DNA of 64,000 nt from Neiella marina. GTDB taxonomy: Bacteria > Pseudomonadota > Gammaproteobacteria > Enterobacterales > Neiellaceae. Positions 1-9,984 of the stretch are shown here, piece after piece. The position numbers were made by a program, and so were the translations under genes. A model generated the notes under the pieces. The model did not search any database. It worked only from the letters and a program-made list of their open reading frames with translations, and was not told the origin of the DNA. Position 1 is the first letter of the stretch, and every line of letters begins with the position of its first letter. Location of the stretch: positions 36,411 to 100,410 of the forward strand of contig NZ_NGNS01000016.1 in assembly GCF_002165625.1 (NCBI RefSeq). The letters are read 5' to 3'.

Positions 1-16
1 GCTCCAGTGAAGGAGC
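1..16 (-). terminator. Possible hairpin after rplI, at the window edge
   Basis: GCTCC and GGAGC are separated by six bases, 12 bases past the rplI stop. This could be the terminator of the rpsF operon, but the downstream bases lie outside the window, so a T-run cannot be checked. Confidence 0.35.
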
Positions 17-27
17 GAAGCAGAAGA

Positions 28-480
28 TTACTCTTCAGCTTCAATTACTACTTTAACAGTTGCAGTAACGTCTGAGTGTACTTGTACGTCGATGTCGTAC
101 TCACCCAGGTTACGTAGCGTGCCCAGTGGCAAACGTACTTCAGATTTAGCAACTTCAACGCCAGCAGCGGTGATAGCTTCAGCCAAATCACGAGTACCGA
201 TAGAACCGAACAGCTTACCTTCATCACCTGCTTTAGAGGCGATGACAACGCTTTCGAGTTCAGCCAGTTTGGCAGCGCGTGCTTCGGCAGCAGCTAGCTC
301 GTCAGCCAGTTTTGCTTCCAGTTCTGCACGACGTCCTTCAAACAAAGCAACGTTTTCTTTGTTAGCAACTACTGCTTTGCCTTGAGGCAGCAGAAAGTTA
401 CGAGCGTAACCAGCTTTAACGGTTACTTCATCACCCAGGCTGCCCAGGTTAGCGATTTTATCAAGTAGGATAACTTGCAT
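28..480 (-). CDS. rplI: 50S ribosomal protein L9
   Basis: L9 binds 23S rRNA near the L1 stalk base and helps maintain reading frame. The 150-residue length is normal for the family. The N-terminus [19 protein letters not shown] and the following [13 protein letters not shown] segment are the L9 signature; a long charged helix (about residues 45-75) links it to the C-terminal RNA-binding domain. It is last in the rpsF-priB-rpsR-rplI operon, 25 bases after rpsR, with GGAGAG before its ATG. In many gammaproteobacteria dnaB follows; here a hairpin follows and dnaB lies about 43 kb away. Confidence 0.98.
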   Translation of the reverse strand: MQVILLDKIANLGSLGDEVTVKAGYARNFLLPQGKAVVANKENVALFEGRRAELEAKLADELAAAEARAAKLAELESVVIASKAGDEGKLFGSIGTRDLAEAITAAGVEVAKSEVRLPLGTLRNLGEYDIDVQVHSDVTATVKVVIEAEE

Positions 481-505
481 TTTAATCTCTCCTATTTAGC
501 AGGGC

Positions 506-733
506 TTACTTGTGGCCATCAGTGTATGGCAACAGTGCCAGGTAGCGAGCGCGCTTGATAGCACGAGCCAGCTGACGCTGATACTTAGCACTGGTACCAG
601 TGATACGGCTTGGTACGATTTTGCCACTTTCAGTGATGTAGCTTTTCAAAGTAGCAATATCTTTGTAATCGATCTCGGTTACGCCATCCGCTGTGAAGCG
701 GCAAAATTTACGACGACGGAAAAAACGAGCCAT
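506..733 (-). CDS. rpsR: 30S ribosomal protein S18
   Basis: S18 binds the central domain of 16S rRNA as a pair with S6. The 75-residue length is standard. The sequence begins [18 protein letters not shown] and contains the conserved [21 protein letters not shown] segment, which is nearly invariant in proteobacteria. It lies 11 bases downstream of priB in the rpsF operon, so S6 and S18 are made from one transcript. This fits the S6:S18-type leader element upstream of rpsF. Confidence 0.98.
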   Translation of the reverse strand: MARFFRRRKFCRFTADGVTEIDYKDIATLKSYITESGKIVPSRITGTSAKYQRQLARAIKRARYLALLPYTDGHK

Positions 734-744
734 GAGGCTATCTC

Positions 745-1053
745 CTAGTTAATCTGTTCAATGCTTCTGGCATGCAACACCAAGCGGGTTAAGCCGTTGG
801 CGGTTTTTTGCTGGCTAATAAAGCCGCTTACTCTTACTTGCATTGCCGTTGTCAAAGACGCTGTTTGCGTCTGCAGCTCTTCGCCACTTGCCACCACTTG
901 AATCCGACACCACGCTCGGCGCGGTCTGTTGGCTTCTTGCTGCTCCGACTCATGGTCGAGCGAAAAGTGGCAATGGTGAATCCCTGCGGGGCTTACACTG
1001 TGCTGCGGTGCTCGGCTAATAACGCCGCTCAACACCAGCCAGTTATCGGCCAT
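745..1053 (-). CDS. priB: Primosomal replication protein N (PriB)
   Basis: PriB is a dimeric OB-fold single-strand DNA-binding protein that joins PriA and DnaT in restarting stalled forks. The 102-residue protein starts [16 protein letters not shown] and has the conserved [13 protein letters not shown] segment; its single OB fold spans the whole length. The start codon shares a base with the rpsF stop (TAATG), so translation is probably coupled. The rpsF-priB-rpsR order is the standard gammaproteobacterial one. Confidence 0.93.
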   Translation of the reverse strand: MADNWLVLSGVISRAPQHSVSPAGIHHCHFSLDHESEQQEANRPRRAWCRIQVVASGEELQTQTASLTTAMQVRVSGFISQQKTANGLTRLVLHARSIEQIN

Positions 1054-1466
1054 TACTCTTCAGCGCTAGCTTCTGCAGCTGGTGCTTCTTCAGTTTTCGC
1101 AGGACGCTCTTCACGAGGAGCACGCTCTTCACGAGACGCACGCTCTTCTTTTGCTTTCGCCATTGGCGAAGGCTCAGTCACAGCATCTTTGGTACGCATG
1201 ATCACATTGCGGATCACAGCATCGTTGTAGCGGAAACCAGTTTCCAGCTCATCGATTACAGCTTGGTTAGCTTCAACGTTCAGCAACACATAGTGAGCTT
1301 TGTGCAGCTTGTTGATTGGGTAAGCCAGTTGACGGCGGCCCCAGTCTTCTAGACGGTGAACTTTACCACCATCAGCTTCGATCAGGCCGGTATAACGTTC
1401 AACCATACCAGGAACCTGTTCGCTTTGGTCTGGATGGACCATAAATACGATTTCGTAATGACGCAT
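1053..1466 (-). CDS. rpsF: 30S ribosomal protein S6
   Basis: S6 pairs with S18 on the 16S rRNA platform. The start [19 protein letters not shown] and the motif [14 protein letters not shown] are typical. The length is 137 residues. The C-terminal tail (about residues 105-137) is rich in E, R and A, as in other gammaproteobacterial S6 proteins whose tails receive glutamate. It is the first gene of the operon, with AAGGAG seven bases before its ATG, and is probably autoregulated through the leader at 1472-1527. Confidence 0.98.
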   Translation of the reverse strand: MRHYEIVFMVHPDQSEQVPGMVERYTGLIEADGGKVHRLEDWGRRQLAYPINKLHKAHYVLLNVEANQAVIDELETGFRYNDAVIRNVIMRTKDAVTEPSPMAKAKEERASREERAPREERPAKTEEAPAAEASAEE

Positions 1467-1471
1467 GTTTG

Positions 1472-1527
1472 CTCCTTACGGATTATTAGCTTCGTTAGGC
1501 TCAGTCACACCACATAGAAGCAAGGAA
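1472..1527 (-). promoter_or_regulatory. S6:S18-binding type leader of the rpsF operon
   Basis: On the minus strand TCCTTGCTTC pairs with GAAGC (1489-1493) and AAGGA (1473-1477), leaving a one-sided 11-base bulge that contains CCG. A CCG-containing bulge just upstream of rpsF is the hallmark of the known S6:S18-binding autoregulatory RNA. The AAGGA strand overlaps the ribosome-binding site, so S6:S18 binding would repress translation. I assigned it by pairing and position, not by a covariance search. Confidence 0.6.
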
Positions 1528-1559
1528 CTAAAGTTAGTTTGACTGATTTAAGGGCGCGT

Positions 1560-1588
1560 AGTGTACAGAAAGCAAACACCAACCGCAA
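1560..1588 (-). promoter_or_regulatory. Sigma70 promoter for rpsF-priB-rpsR-rplI
   Basis: The minus strand has TTGCGG (1583-1588), a 17-base spacer, and TACACT (1560-1565). Predicted transcription start is near 1553, giving a leader of about 87 bases that contains the S6:S18-type hairpin. Confidence 0.6.
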
Positions 1589-1675
1589 CTGCTCTGATGG
1601 AATATTGCAACTCCCGAATTTGGCTCAAATTTGTTAACCTAGCGCGACTTTTTTCAGAAGGTGTTATTCGTCTCA

Positions 1676-2932
1676 ATGATGTTGCGTAGCCGAATGGTTC
1701 GATCGTGGGTTTTATTAGTACTGCTGGCACTGCCATCAGTAGCTCTCGCTGCAAACAAAACAGCGCAGTCGGTAGAGCAATTGTTGCAGCAGTTTGATGA
1801 CTACTTTCTCACCCAAATGAAAAAACACAAAGTGCCCGGTGGCGCTTATGCCATTGTTTATGGTGATCAAGTGCTTCGCCTGCGACCTTACGGAGTAAGG
1901 AAGCAGCGCAGCTCCGCAGCAGTCGATATTCATACCACCTTTCGCCTTGCTTCAGTGTCGAAGACCTTTGCTGCCACATTGGCCGCCAAGCAAGCTCATA
2001 GCGGTGCGTTTAAATGGTCTGATCCGGTATTGGACTATGTGCCGGAGCTGCAATTTAAAACCCAGGGGCATGCAGAAAAACTAGAGGTGAAAAACCTCCT
2101 CAGTCACACCAGTGGTCTGGTTCCCAATGCTTATGACAACCTCATTGAAGCAGGCCAGTCGCTGCCAAAAATCTTGCCTCAGTTCAAAAAGCTCAAACCT
2201 CTTTGTAAGCCCGGCCAGTGCTATGGTTATCAAAACGTGCTGTACAGCATGATTGAACAAGTCATTGAGCAGACTAATCCGCTTTCTTATGAGGACTTGA
2301 TGCAACGCGACATCTTCAATCCTCTAGGAATGAAGCATGCCAGCCTTGGCCGCGATGCTTTTATCAACAATCCCAACCATGCCACCGGTCATCTCAAATT
2401 AAAGCGTGGCTGGTACCCAAAGAGCCCAAAACGCGACTATTACAACTTCCCCGCTGCTGCCGGCGTTAATGCCAGCATTCTCGACATGAGTAAGTGGCTA
2501 GTGGCGCAGCTGGGGCACCGTCCTGATGTGCTATCTCACGATGTATTGTTGGATATGCAGCAAGCCAATATCACTACCAGAAGAGACTTAAAACGACGCC
2601 AGTGGCGCAATTACCTGAAACGAGCTGAATATGGTTTAGGCTGGCGATTGTACGACTTTGCAGGCACGGATTTGGTATACCATGGCGGCTGGGTTGCCGG
2701 TTTTCGCGCCGACTTGGCTTACGCTCCCGAACTCGATATTGGTGTTGTCGTGTTGCTGAATGCCGAGTCTCACGCCATTAATTTTGTTACCACCCGGTTT
2801 TGGGACATGATGACCCAGCCAAATTCACTCAGCTTGTTGGCAGAACACAAACCGGCCCCTGAGCGGCGTCAGCAATCAACGTTATTGTTGCGCAATGCTC
2901 ATATTCAGCCCTATCGCAGTCACGAACTTTAG
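1676..2932 (+). CDS. Exported serine hydrolase, class C beta-lactamase / penicillin-binding family
   Basis: This is a 418-residue predicted periplasmic serine hydrolase. An N-terminal signal peptide ends near ALA (residue 25). The family motifs are SVSK (nucleophile S93, K96), a YQN triad about residue 180, and HGG about residue 340 in place of KTG. Such proteins act on D-Ala peptides, esters or beta-lactams, and the fold does not reveal the substrate. The longest frame starts at a GTG at 1661; I prefer ATG 1676, and ATG 1694 is also possible. It lies on the plus strand between the rpsF promoter and a second exported hydrolase gene. Confidence 0.85.
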   Translation: MMLRSRMVRSWVLLVLLALPSVALAANKTAQSVEQLLQQFDDYFLTQMKKHKVPGGAYAIVYGDQVLRLRPYGVRKQRSSAAVDIHTTFRLASVSKTFAATLAAKQAHSGAFKWSDPVLDYVPELQFKTQGHAEKLEVKNLLSHTSGLVPNAYDNLIEAGQSLPKILPQFKKLKPLCKPGQCYGYQNVLYSMIEQVIEQTNPLSYEDLMQRDIFNPLGMKHASLGRDAFINNPNHATGHLKLKRGWYPKSPKRDYYNFPAAAGVNASILDMSKWLVAQLGHRPDVLSHDVLLDMQQANITTRRDLKRRQWRNYLKRAEYGLGWRLYDFAGTDLVYHGGWVAGFRADLAYAPELDIGVVVLLNAESHAINFVTTRFWDMMTQPNSLSLLAEHKPAPERRQQSTLLLRNAHIQPYRSHEL

Positions 2933-3020
2933 CTGCCATGCTGGACGCCAAAACCATCTCCCTCTAGACTCCTGTATGACGCATCACGGACGGTGCCAAC
3001 AGACAAAAAGGATTTTGTTC

Positions 3021-3929
3021 ATGAAATACCCACTTCTATTCGTGGCATTGCTGCTATCAACAGTGAGCTTGCCATCGACGGCTTTGGTCTCAGAATGGGC
3101 CGAGTTTGAGATCCACAATGGCCATATTGTTATCCCAGTAGAAATTCAAGGCGTGAATGGTCATGCCGTTCTTGATTCAGGCGCCAATATTAATGCCATC
3201 AATGAATTGTTCATCAACAGCAAAGAGTTAGATGTTGATCGCGGACGAAAGATACGCATCTCTGGTGTATTCGGTACCGAAACCAAATCCATGATTAACA
3301 ATGTCAATATCAACTTATTTGGTGTCGATAAAGAGTTCGACAGCATGGTTGAAATGACTCTTCCAGGCAGCTACGCAAATATCTTGCTAGGAAAACCTTT
3401 TCTCGATCACTTCGTGATTCAGATTGACTACCCTGGCGAGCGACTACGGTTGATCACCCGCGATAGTATCGATTTGAAAAAGCATCAAAATGTCACCGCG
3501 GACATTGACCCGGTTTCGGGGTTGCCGCTGATTCAAGCTCAACTGAATGGCGAAGAAGAAGCCTGGCTACTATTGGATACCGGCAATAATTCAGGCATTT
3601 TGCTGAGACGCTCGGTGGCCACTCGCCATAGCTGGTTGGAGAAATTCCCATCGGATTTGGCCTTGTCGTCTGGCATCAATAAGACAGCGATTATGGAGGG
3701 CTTTAGTATTCCGTCTTTGCAACTCGGTCCATTTGAGCTCGAAAATGTGCTGATTACTGTGCCATCTGCTGGCCATGCGTTTCCTGTTCCAAAGTCAATC
3801 AATTCCCATGGTAGCAGAGCGCTAAAAAGCAAAACCTATGAAGGCATCTTGGGGTTTGATGTGTTACGCCATTTTATTCTGACGTTGGATCTAAAGAAGG
3901 GCTACGCCCACTTCGCACTCCCTGAGTGA
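3021..3929 (+). CDS. Exported two-domain retropepsin-like aspartic protease
   Basis: This 302-residue protein has a signal peptide (residues 1-22) and two retropepsin-like halves. The first has LDSGA at D52 and the second LLDTGN at D186. Each DSG/DTG is followed by the hydrophobic stretch expected of a flap-and-active-site fold, and ILLGKPFLDHF and ILGFDVLRHF mark the matching C-terminal strands. Bacterial members of this family have poorly known roles. ATG 3021 is preceded by AAAAGGA and gives a clean signal peptide; an upstream extension to 2895 would overlap the previous gene. A strong terminator follows. Confidence 0.75.
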   Translation: MKYPLLFVALLLSTVSLPSTALVSEWAEFEIHNGHIVIPVEIQGVNGHAVLDSGANINAINELFINSKELDVDRGRKIRISGVFGTETKSMINNVNINLFGVDKEFDSMVEMTLPGSYANILLGKPFLDHFVIQIDYPGERLRLITRDSIDLKKHQNVTADIDPVSGLPLIQAQLNGEEEAWLLLDTGNNSGILLRRSVATRHSWLEKFPSDLALSSGINKTAIMEGFSIPSLQLGPFELENVLITVPSAGHAFPVPKSINSHGSRALKSKTYEGILGFDVLRHFILTLDLKKGYAHFALPE

Positions 3930-3945
3930 AGGCTAAGCAAACGAC

Positions 3946-3974
3946 AAAGGGCCCCATTAGAGGGCCCTTTTTCG
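3946..3974. terminator. Bidirectional terminator
   Basis: AAAGGGCCC and GGGCCCTTT form a perfect stem followed by a T-run. It separates the plus-strand aspartic protease gene from the convergent DUF2750 gene. Confidence 0.9.
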
Positions 3975-3988
3975 TGATTCACTAATAT

Positions 3989-4384
3989 CTATGCGATTGG
4001 TGCTTTTTTCTTCTGCAGTTTCAAGTGAACCGCCAACTCTTCTGCCGCAATCACTTCACTGCTACCTTCAAGATCTGGGAATACAGCGACATCGATGACA
4101 TCATTTTCCATTCCCGGCAACCACTTCTGTTCCCAATCTTCCAGCGAAATAGCCAGTGGCTCCAAACCTTGCCACTCTTCAACGGAAGCAGCTTTAGCAA
4201 AGACTTCCAGCGGCCACACTGGCAGTAGCTGTTCGCCGTCACTGTCCACTATCAAACAACCTTGATCATCGGAGAGTGCCCAAACTTGTTTGTGCTTAAC
4301 GGCTAATCCAAGGAACAAATCAAAACGCTGTTCTTCATTTTGTTGTCCCCATTCTGTAATTTGTTGTTCTGAGTATTCACTCAT
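3989..4384 (-). CDS. DUF2750 family protein
   Basis: This is a 131-residue soluble acidic protein of unknown function. The segment VWALSDDQGCLIVDSDGEQL followed by LPVWPLEVFA matches the DUF2750 pattern (a strand-rich core and a conserved LPVWP). There is no signal peptide or membrane helix. It starts two bases after the rlmB stop and has AGGAG before its ATG, so it is probably the last gene of a motX/rnr-rlmB transcript. The neighbours suggest nothing more specific than co-expression with RNA-modification genes. Confidence 0.75.
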   Translation of the reverse strand: MSEYSEQQITEWGQQNEEQRFDLFLGLAVKHKQVWALSDDQGCLIVDSDGEQLLPVWPLEVFAKAASVEEWQGLEPLAISLEDWEQKWLPGMENDVIDVAVFPDLEGSSEVIAAEELAVHLKLQKKKAPIA

Positions 4385-4386
4385 GC

Positions 4387-5130
4387 TTATGCTCCTAGCC
4401 GTTGACGCACGACTTCATACAAACAAATGCCGGTAGCCACCGACACATTTAAACTACTAACAGCTCCAGCCATCGGCAGCTTCACTAACTCGTCACAGTT
4501 TTCCCGAGTGAGTCGGCGCATGCCCTTGCCTTCGGCTCCCATAACCAAGCCCATTGGCCCTCGCAACTTGCAGTCAAATAGGCTTTGCTCGGCCTCACCC
4601 GCAGTACCAACTAACCAGATCCCCTGCTCCTGCAAAAAGCGCATGGTGCGAGCTAAATTTGTGACTTGCACTAAGGGTACGGTTTCTGCCGCGCCACAGG
4701 CCACTTTTCTCACCGTTGGGTTTAAACTGGCAGACTTATCTTTTGGCACGATCACAGCATCAACACCAGCGGCATCGGCCGTTCGTAAACATGCACCTAA
4801 GTTATGCGGATCGGTGACACCATCAAGCAGCAATAACAACGGTTGATCGTTGGTTGCTAAAATGGCATCGAGATCGGCTTCATTCGCGATCTTGGCGGGT
4901 TTGATGCGTGCCAGTACCCCTTGGTGGTTTTCACCTTTGGCACGATCATCGAGGGTCCTACGGGGTACAAACTGGATGCTAACACCATGCTGCCGAGCTA
5001 GCCCAACCATGGCTTGGAAAGCATCGTCATCACGACCTTTCAGACACCACAGTTCAACCACTCGCAGCGGTGCTGCATCTAAAATAGCGCGCACGGCGTG
5101 AATGCCGAACACTGATTCAAGTTGACTCAT
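4387..5130 (-). CDS. rlmB: 23S rRNA (guanosine-2'-O-)-methyltransferase RlmB
   Basis: RlmB methylates the 2'-O of G2251 in the peptidyl-transferase P-loop of 23S rRNA using SAM. The 247-residue protein has an N-terminal substrate-binding domain (1-75) and a SpoU knot domain. The three SpoU motifs are present: [21 protein letters not shown] (about 112), [13 protein letters not shown] (about 195) and [17 protein letters not shown] (about 223). The start lies three bases after the rnr stop. The rnr-rlmB pair is conserved across gammaproteobacteria. Confidence 0.96.
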   Translation of the reverse strand: MSQLESVFGIHAVRAILDAAPLRVVELWCLKGRDDDAFQAMVGLARQHGVSIQFVPRRTLDDRAKGENHQGVLARIKPAKIANEADLDAILATNDQPLLLLLDGVTDPHNLGACLRTADAAGVDAVIVPKDKSASLNPTVRKVACGAAETVPLVQVTNLARTMRFLQEQGIWLVGTAGEAEQSLFDCKLRGPMGLVMGAEGKGMRRLTRENCDELVKLPMAGAVSSLNVSVATGICLYEVVRQRLGA

Positions 5131-5133
5131 GTA

Positions 5134-7587
5134 TTACTTTTTCTTGCGTTTTTTGGCGGCGCTTGCGCCTTTGCCTTTTGCTTTTGACTTGCCTTTCGGC
5201 CCTTTAGACTTCTTACTTTTTGCCAATGCTGCACCGGCAGCCGCCACCGCAGCTCTGGCAGAGCCCGGTTTTGGCTTGGCGATGCCTGTATCGTTCCATA
5301 CGCCCTTATTGGCACTTGCTTTCTTCGCGCCGCCTTTGGCTTTTGATTTACTTTTCGATTTCGTTCCTTTGCGGCTTGCCGATTGACCGGCGAGTACAAA
5401 GTCGATCATTTTGTCATCGAGATTGACCGCTGCAACCTGAACTTCAACAACATCGCCGATGCGATAGCTTTTGCCCGAGGCGTTGCCAACGAGTCGCTGA
5501 CGGGCACCATCAAAATTGTAGTAGTCATTTTGTAGGCTGGAGATATGGACTAAACCATCGATGTGTAGCTCATCCAAACGGACAAAGAAGCCAAAGCTCG
5601 TAACAGAGGCAATCACGCCAGTGAATTCATCACCAACATGGTCTTGCATGTACTCGCATTTAAGCCAGCTATCGACGTCTCGAGTGGCCTCATCGGCTCG
5701 ACGTTCTGCCATCGAACAGTGAGGACCAAAATAGTCCATGTCTTCATCAAAATAGTGGTAACCGCCAATGGGCGTCCAACGATCAGGCACTTCACCGTGC
5801 TCTTTGGCAATCAAGTATTTGATCGTCCGGTGTAGCAACAAATCCGGATAACGCCGGATTGGCGAAGTGAAGTGAGCATAGGATTTCAGTGCTAAACCGA
5901 AGTGGCCAATATTCTCGGCATCGTAAACCGCCTGCCGCATGGAGCGAAGCAGCATGGTTTGAATCAGCTCTGCGTCCGGCCGATCAGCAGCTCGTTCCAG
6001 CAAATCGGCATAGTGCTTGGGCGTGGGTTCCATTTCACCGCCAAGGTGCAACCCTAGTTCACCAAGGAAATTTCGGAAGTTGGTTAAACGTTCTTCACCC
6101 GGCGAATCATGGACCCGGAACAGCGAAGCAGCTTTGTGCTTCTCAACATATTTTGCAGCCGAGACATTGGCTAAGATCATACACTCTTCGATGATCTTAT
6201 GAGCATCATTGCGAACAACTGGAACAATGTGGTCAATCTTACGGAAGGCGTTGAAGATGAACTTAGTTTCAACTGTTTCAAGACCCAATGCGCCGCGCTC
6301 AACACGAGCAGCATGCAAGGCCTGATAGAGATGATGAAGTTGAGTAATATGCCCCACCAATGGCTGATAGCGCTCAATTAATTCGGCATCACCATCTAAA
6401 ATCGCCGCCACTTTGGTGTAGGTCAGGCGAGCTTTGGACTCCATCACCGCCGGATAAAACTTATAACCAGACAGCGCCCCGCGCTCGCTAACGGTCATTT
6501 CGCAAACCATACACAAGCGGTCCACTTCTGGATTCAGTGAGCACAAGCCATTAGAGAGCTGTTCTGGCAACATTGGGATCACTTGCTGCGGGAAATAGAC
6601 CGAGGTTGCCCGATTGACGGCTTCGTCATCGAGAGCATTGCCGGGCCGGACGTAATAGCTGACATCGGCAATTGCTACCCACAAGCGCCAGCCACCACTG
6701 CGCTTGCGTTCACAATAAACGGCATCATCAAAGTCACGGGCATCTTCACCATCAATGGTGACCAAAGGTAAATGGCGCAAGTCAATTCGGCCATTGCCGT
6801 ACTTATCTTTTTCCGGCACCGCTTCAGGGATGCCCTTGACCGCACGGGTGACCGCTTTAGGCCATTTATGTGGAATTTCGTGACGCCGAATAGCGGTTTC
6901 GATTTCCATCCCAGGCGCCATGTGTTCACCAAGAATTTCGGTGACTTTGCCGATGGCATGCTGGCGCTGATTAGGCCGTTGCACTAATTCAACGACGACG
7001 ACATGACCTTGGCGAGCGCCCTTGCTATCGTCTTTGGGAATAACAATGTCTTGATTAAGGCGATTATCATCCGGCACCACAAAACCAGTGCCCTTTTCAA
7101 CAAAGTAGCGCCCCACAATGCTGCGTTTAGCATCTTCCAACAAGCGAACAATGCGGCATTCCATCCGGCCTTTTCGGTCGTGCTTGGTCGGCAAGATCAG
7201 CACTTTATCACCATGCAACACAGCCAACATTTGCCGCGGCGGAATAAAGTAATCGGAGCCACCCTCATCAGGGCGAGCAAAGCCATGGCCATCGCGATGG
7301 CCAATCACAGTTGCGTTAATAACGCCCATCTTTTCAGGTAAGGCGTAGCATTTACTGCGTGTAAACACTAACTGACCATCACGTTCCATAGCCCGCAGGC
7401 GACGCCGCAACGCTTCTTGCTGCTCTTCATCTGCAAGCTTAAGATGCTTTTCAATTTGGGAACGATTGAGTGGCTCGGGTTGGTCCTGCAATAGCTGCAG
7501 AATCAGTTCCCGCGAAGCGATAGGTCGGTCGTATTTTTTAGCTTCTCGATCCTGATGCGGATCTTGATAGTGTTTGGATTTACTCAC
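5134..7587 (-). CDS. rnr: Ribonuclease R
   Basis: RNase R is a processive 3'-5' exoribonuclease that degrades structured RNA and takes part in rRNA quality control and trans-translation. The 817-residue protein has an N-terminal winged helix, cold-shock domains, the RNB core with the catalytic Asp cluster [13 protein letters not shown] (about residue 275), an S1 domain (about 645-730), and a lysine-rich tail of about 85 residues. The tail is low-complexity K/S/A/G, as in other RNase R enzymes. Translation starts at GTG 7587. The gene sits between motX and rlmB. Confidence 0.97.
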   Translation of the reverse strand: MSKSKHYQDPHQDREAKKYDRPIASRELILQLLQDQPEPLNRSQIEKHLKLADEEQQEALRRRLRAMERDGQLVFTRSKCYALPEKMGVINATVIGHRDGHGFARPDEGGSDYFIPPRQMLAVLHGDKVLILPTKHDRKGRMECRIVRLLEDAKRSIVGRYFVEKGTGFVVPDDNRLNQDIVIPKDDSKGARQGHVVVVELVQRPNQRQHAIGKVTEILGEHMAPGMEIETAIRRHEIPHKWPKAVTRAVKGIPEAVPEKDKYGNGRIDLRHLPLVTIDGEDARDFDDAVYCERKRSGGWRLWVAIADVSYYVRPGNALDDEAVNRATSVYFPQQVIPMLPEQLSNGLCSLNPEVDRLCMVCEMTVSERGALSGYKFYPAVMESKARLTYTKVAAILDGDAELIERYQPLVGHITQLHHLYQALHAARVERGALGLETVETKFIFNAFRKIDHIVPVVRNDAHKIIEECMILANVSAAKYVEKHKAASLFRVHDSPGEERLTNFRNFLGELGLHLGGEMEPTPKHYADLLERAADRPDAELIQTMLLRSMRQAVYDAENIGHFGLALKSYAHFTSPIRRYPDLLLHRTIKYLIAKEHGEVPDRWTPIGGYHYFDEDMDYFGPHCSMAERRADEATRDVDSWLKCEYMQDHVGDEFTGVIASVTSFGFFVRLDELHIDGLVHISSLQNDYYNFDGARQRLVGNASGKSYRIGDVVEVQVAAVNLDDKMIDFVLAGQSASRKGTKSKSKSKAKGGAKKASANKGVWNDTGIAKPKPGSARAAVAAAGAALAKSKKSKGPKGKSKAKGKGASAAKKRKKK

Positions 7588-7664
7588 GCTGGCTCGTCAA
7601 TTAGGCCTGATAGCGCTGAGTATACCTTATGGAGTCAATTAGCAACGAAGAAAATGCACGCAAA

Positions 7665-8303
7665 TTAACGCTCTAGCGGTCCTTGCGCTTGTTTGACCAA
7701 TTCCTCTGGCATTTTATTGGCTAATTGAGCCAGTAACTCACCTGCTCGCTGTTGCTGCGCCCGGTCAGCAATCACTGCGTTGTGCAACCAATGATAGACA
7801 TCATAATAAGCGGATGGGTCGCCATACCCTTCTAAGTACAATTCAACCAATTGCATTTGTGCCTTGATATGGCCGGTCGATGATGCGGTGTAGAGATATT
7901 CAGCCGCGCGGGTTTTATTGGGGCGAACAAACTTACCTTGGGCATAGTACCTGCCTAATTGCTCTAAGCCCGCAGGCAAACCTTGTTTAGCAGCCATCTC
8001 AACGTACAGCATGCCTAACTCGGCGTCGCGCTCAATACATACGCCGTACAGCAGCATGTCACCGTAGAGAAACTGATAAGCCGGTACTTTCATCTTTTCT
8101 GCACGCGCTTTGATGTCCTCCACCAGCTGGCAGTCATCGTCGCGCACGCGTTTGAGGTGTTCATTGTCGTTGATGAGCTCCAACAACTCATCTTGCGAAT
8201 AGATTTGCACCGCAGACAAAATTGAATCAGCTTGAACCGACGAGCAGGCCATTGCCACAGTCAATGTGACTGCCTTTAGAAGATTGAGAACTGACCTTGC
8301 CAT
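7665..8303 (-). CDS. motX: Sodium-type polar flagellar protein MotX
   Basis: MotX is part of the periplasmic T-ring of sodium-driven polar flagella, where with MotY it holds the PomA/PomB stator. The 212-residue protein has a signal peptide (about 1-25) and Sel1-like repeats. Diagnostic segments are HLKRVRDDDCQLVEDIKARA, YQFLYGDMLLYGVC and AAKQGLPAGLEQLGRYYAQG, which follow Vibrio MotX closely as I recall it. The position beside rnr is also seen in Shewanella and Vibrio relatives. I prefer ATG 8303 (GGATGG upstream) over ATG 8318. No motY or stator genes are in the window. Confidence 0.88.
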   Translation of the reverse strand: MARSVLNLLKAVTLTVAMACSSVQADSILSAVQIYSQDELLELINDNEHLKRVRDDDCQLVEDIKARAEKMKVPAYQFLYGDMLLYGVCIERDAELGMLYVEMAAKQGLPAGLEQLGRYYAQGKFVRPNKTRAAEYLYTASSTGHIKAQMQLVELYLEGYGDPSAYYDVYHWLHNAVIADRAQQQRAGELLAQLANKMPEELVKQAQGPLER

Positions 8304-8425
8304 AGCGAAAGAAACCATCCGAGCAAACGATAAAACTACTTATAACGTTTGTATCGACAATTACCAATTTTTCTTGAGGCCAGCTCTCACACAATCATGA
8401 AATGAAGCAAACAATCACGACTAAT

Positions 8426-9223
8426 CTAGGCAACATCCTCTGCCGCTAGCGGTTGCTGTAGTCGCATCGCAACCACATCGCCAATCACCAGTAGCGCCGG
8501 CGATTGAATTGATTGTTCAGCAATGGTGTCAGCTAGGTTGTTCAGTTGGCACTCAACCACCCGCTGCGCAGGCGTACAGCCTTTTTCAATAATGGCAACT
8601 GGGGTGCCGGCGGCACGACCATGCTTGATCAGCTCGGCAGCGATTTTGGCGGCTTTAAACAGACCCATATAAACCACCACAGTGCTATTGGTAACAGCCA
8701 TTTGTGCCCAATCAGGGGATTTACCTGCAGCTTTGCAGTAGCCAGTGACTACGGTAGCACTTTGGGCAACATCTCGGTGCGTCAGTGGAATACCGGCATA
8801 AGCCGCACAGCCAGAGGCTGCGGTAATCCCCGGAATCACCTCAACGTGATGACCGCTATCGAGCAACACCTGCATTTCTTCAGCGCCACGGCCGAAGATA
8901 AACGGATCGCCACCTTTGAGGCGCACTACCCGTTGTCCGGTCGCTGCAACTTTCAATAGCAACTGATTAATCGCATCTTGGGTCATGCTGTGCTGACCTG
9001 CGCGTTTGCCAACGCAATAGCGCTGGCAACTGGCAGGCAACAGCGACAAGATCTGCTCTGATACCAAATAGTCATACAGCACGATTTCCGCTTGTTGGAT
9101 GCGAAGTAGTGCGTTGATGGTCAACAAGCCAACATCACCCGGGCCAGCACCGACCAATGATATCGCTGCCGTTGGCGGCGACAGCAACTGGCCGGGGATC
9201 TGCAATAACTGGGAATGGACCAT
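8426..9223 (-). CDS. cobA: Uroporphyrinogen-III C-methyltransferase (SUMT)
   Basis: SUMT methylates uroporphyrinogen III at C2 and C7 with SAM to give precorrin-2, the precursor of siroheme. The 265-residue protein has ISLVGAGPGDVGLLTINALL at the SAM site, RLKGGDPFIFGRGAEE, and a GIPLTHRDVAQS segment. It lacks the CysG dehydrogenase/ferrochelatase domain, so those steps must be encoded elsewhere. The start shares a base with the cysH stop (TAATG). Its place at the end of cysJIH fits supply of siroheme to CysI. Confidence 0.94.
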   Translation of the reverse strand: MVHSQLLQIPGQLLSPPTAAISLVGAGPGDVGLLTINALLRIQQAEIVLYDYLVSEQILSLLPASCQRYCVGKRAGQHSMTQDAINQLLLKVAATGQRVVRLKGGDPFIFGRGAEEMQVLLDSGHHVEVIPGITAASGCAAYAGIPLTHRDVAQSATVVTGYCKAAGKSPDWAQMAVTNSTVVVYMGLFKAAKIAAELIKHGRAAGTPVAIIEKGCTPAQRVVECQLNNLADTIAEQSIQSPALLVIGDVVAMRLQQPLAAEDVA

Positions 9224-9984
9224 TAGATACCGTCCCCGTCGACATTCGATTCGTGTAGACCACACTCGCGCTTGAGGCCAAAGAAACGCGTTTCTTCTTC
9301 CGTCATTCCGACTTCTAGCGGGCGGCTGGTATGAGCATCACCAACCGAGACATAACCTTTGTCCCACAATGGGTGGTACGGTAAGCCATACTCTTTCAAG
9401 TAGTAATGCACGTCTTTGTTGCTCCAATCGATGATCGGTAGCATCTTGAAGCGACCTTTGACGGTATCCACCACTGGCAGTTCGCTGCGCGTACTGGACT
9501 GACTGCGACGCAATCCTGAATACCAAGTGCCGACGTTGAGCTCTTCAAGAGCGCGCTGCATCGGTTCAACCTTATTCATGCGGTTGTATTTGTCGATGCC
9601 TTCAACGCCTTCTTCCCATAAACGGCCATAACGGGCTTCTTGCCATACCGGGCTGATCGGGTTGCGATAGATCTTAAGATTCAAATTAAGACGTTGCTGC
9701 AACTGATCAATAAACTGATAGGTTTCAGTGAACAAATAGCCGGTATCGACCAATATCACCGGAATATCAGGCTGCTGCTCCACCAGCATGTGCAACAACA
9801 CCGCCGACTGGATACCAAAACTGGACGACAGGACTTGGGTACCAGGCAAATGCTCCAAGCCCCAAGCCACGCGCTCCTGCGCACTCAGCGATTCTAAGTG
9901 GCCGTTAATGGCGGCCAACTCAGAACGCTGTGCTGCTGGAGACAGCGTTGATAAGGATTTAAGCTGGGATTGCGCCAACATCAT
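9223..9984 (-). CDS. cysH: Phosphoadenylyl-sulfate (PAPS) reductase
   Basis: CysH reduces PAPS to sulfite with thioredoxin. The 253-residue protein has a PP-loop domain with [17 protein letters not shown] (about residue 50), [11 protein letters not shown] (about 76) and the C-terminal redox motif ECGLH. The absence of the paired-Cys iron-sulfur motifs points to the PAPS (non-FeS) type. The longest frame would run 21 residues further; ATG 9984 has AAAGGA in position and overlaps the cysI end by 26 bases. It is the third gene of cysJIH-cobA. Confidence 0.95.
   Translation of the reverse strand: MMLAQSQLKSLSTLSPAAQRSELAAINGHLESLSAQERVAWGLEHLPGTQVLSSSFGIQSAVLLHMLVEQQPDIPVILVDTGYLFTETYQFIDQLQQRLNLNLKIYRNPISPVWQEARYGRLWEEGVEGIDKYNRMNKVEPMQRALEELNVGTWYSGLRRSQSSTRSELPVVDTVKGRFKMLPIIDWSNKDVHYYLKEYGLPYHPLWDKGYVSVGDAHTSRPLEVGMTEEETRFFGLKRECGLHESNVDGDGI

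Noticed and set aside
808..1230. Plus-strand frame of 140 codons opposite priB and rpsF
   Set aside because: Antisense shadow of two well-conserved genes with no ribosome-binding site or family signature.
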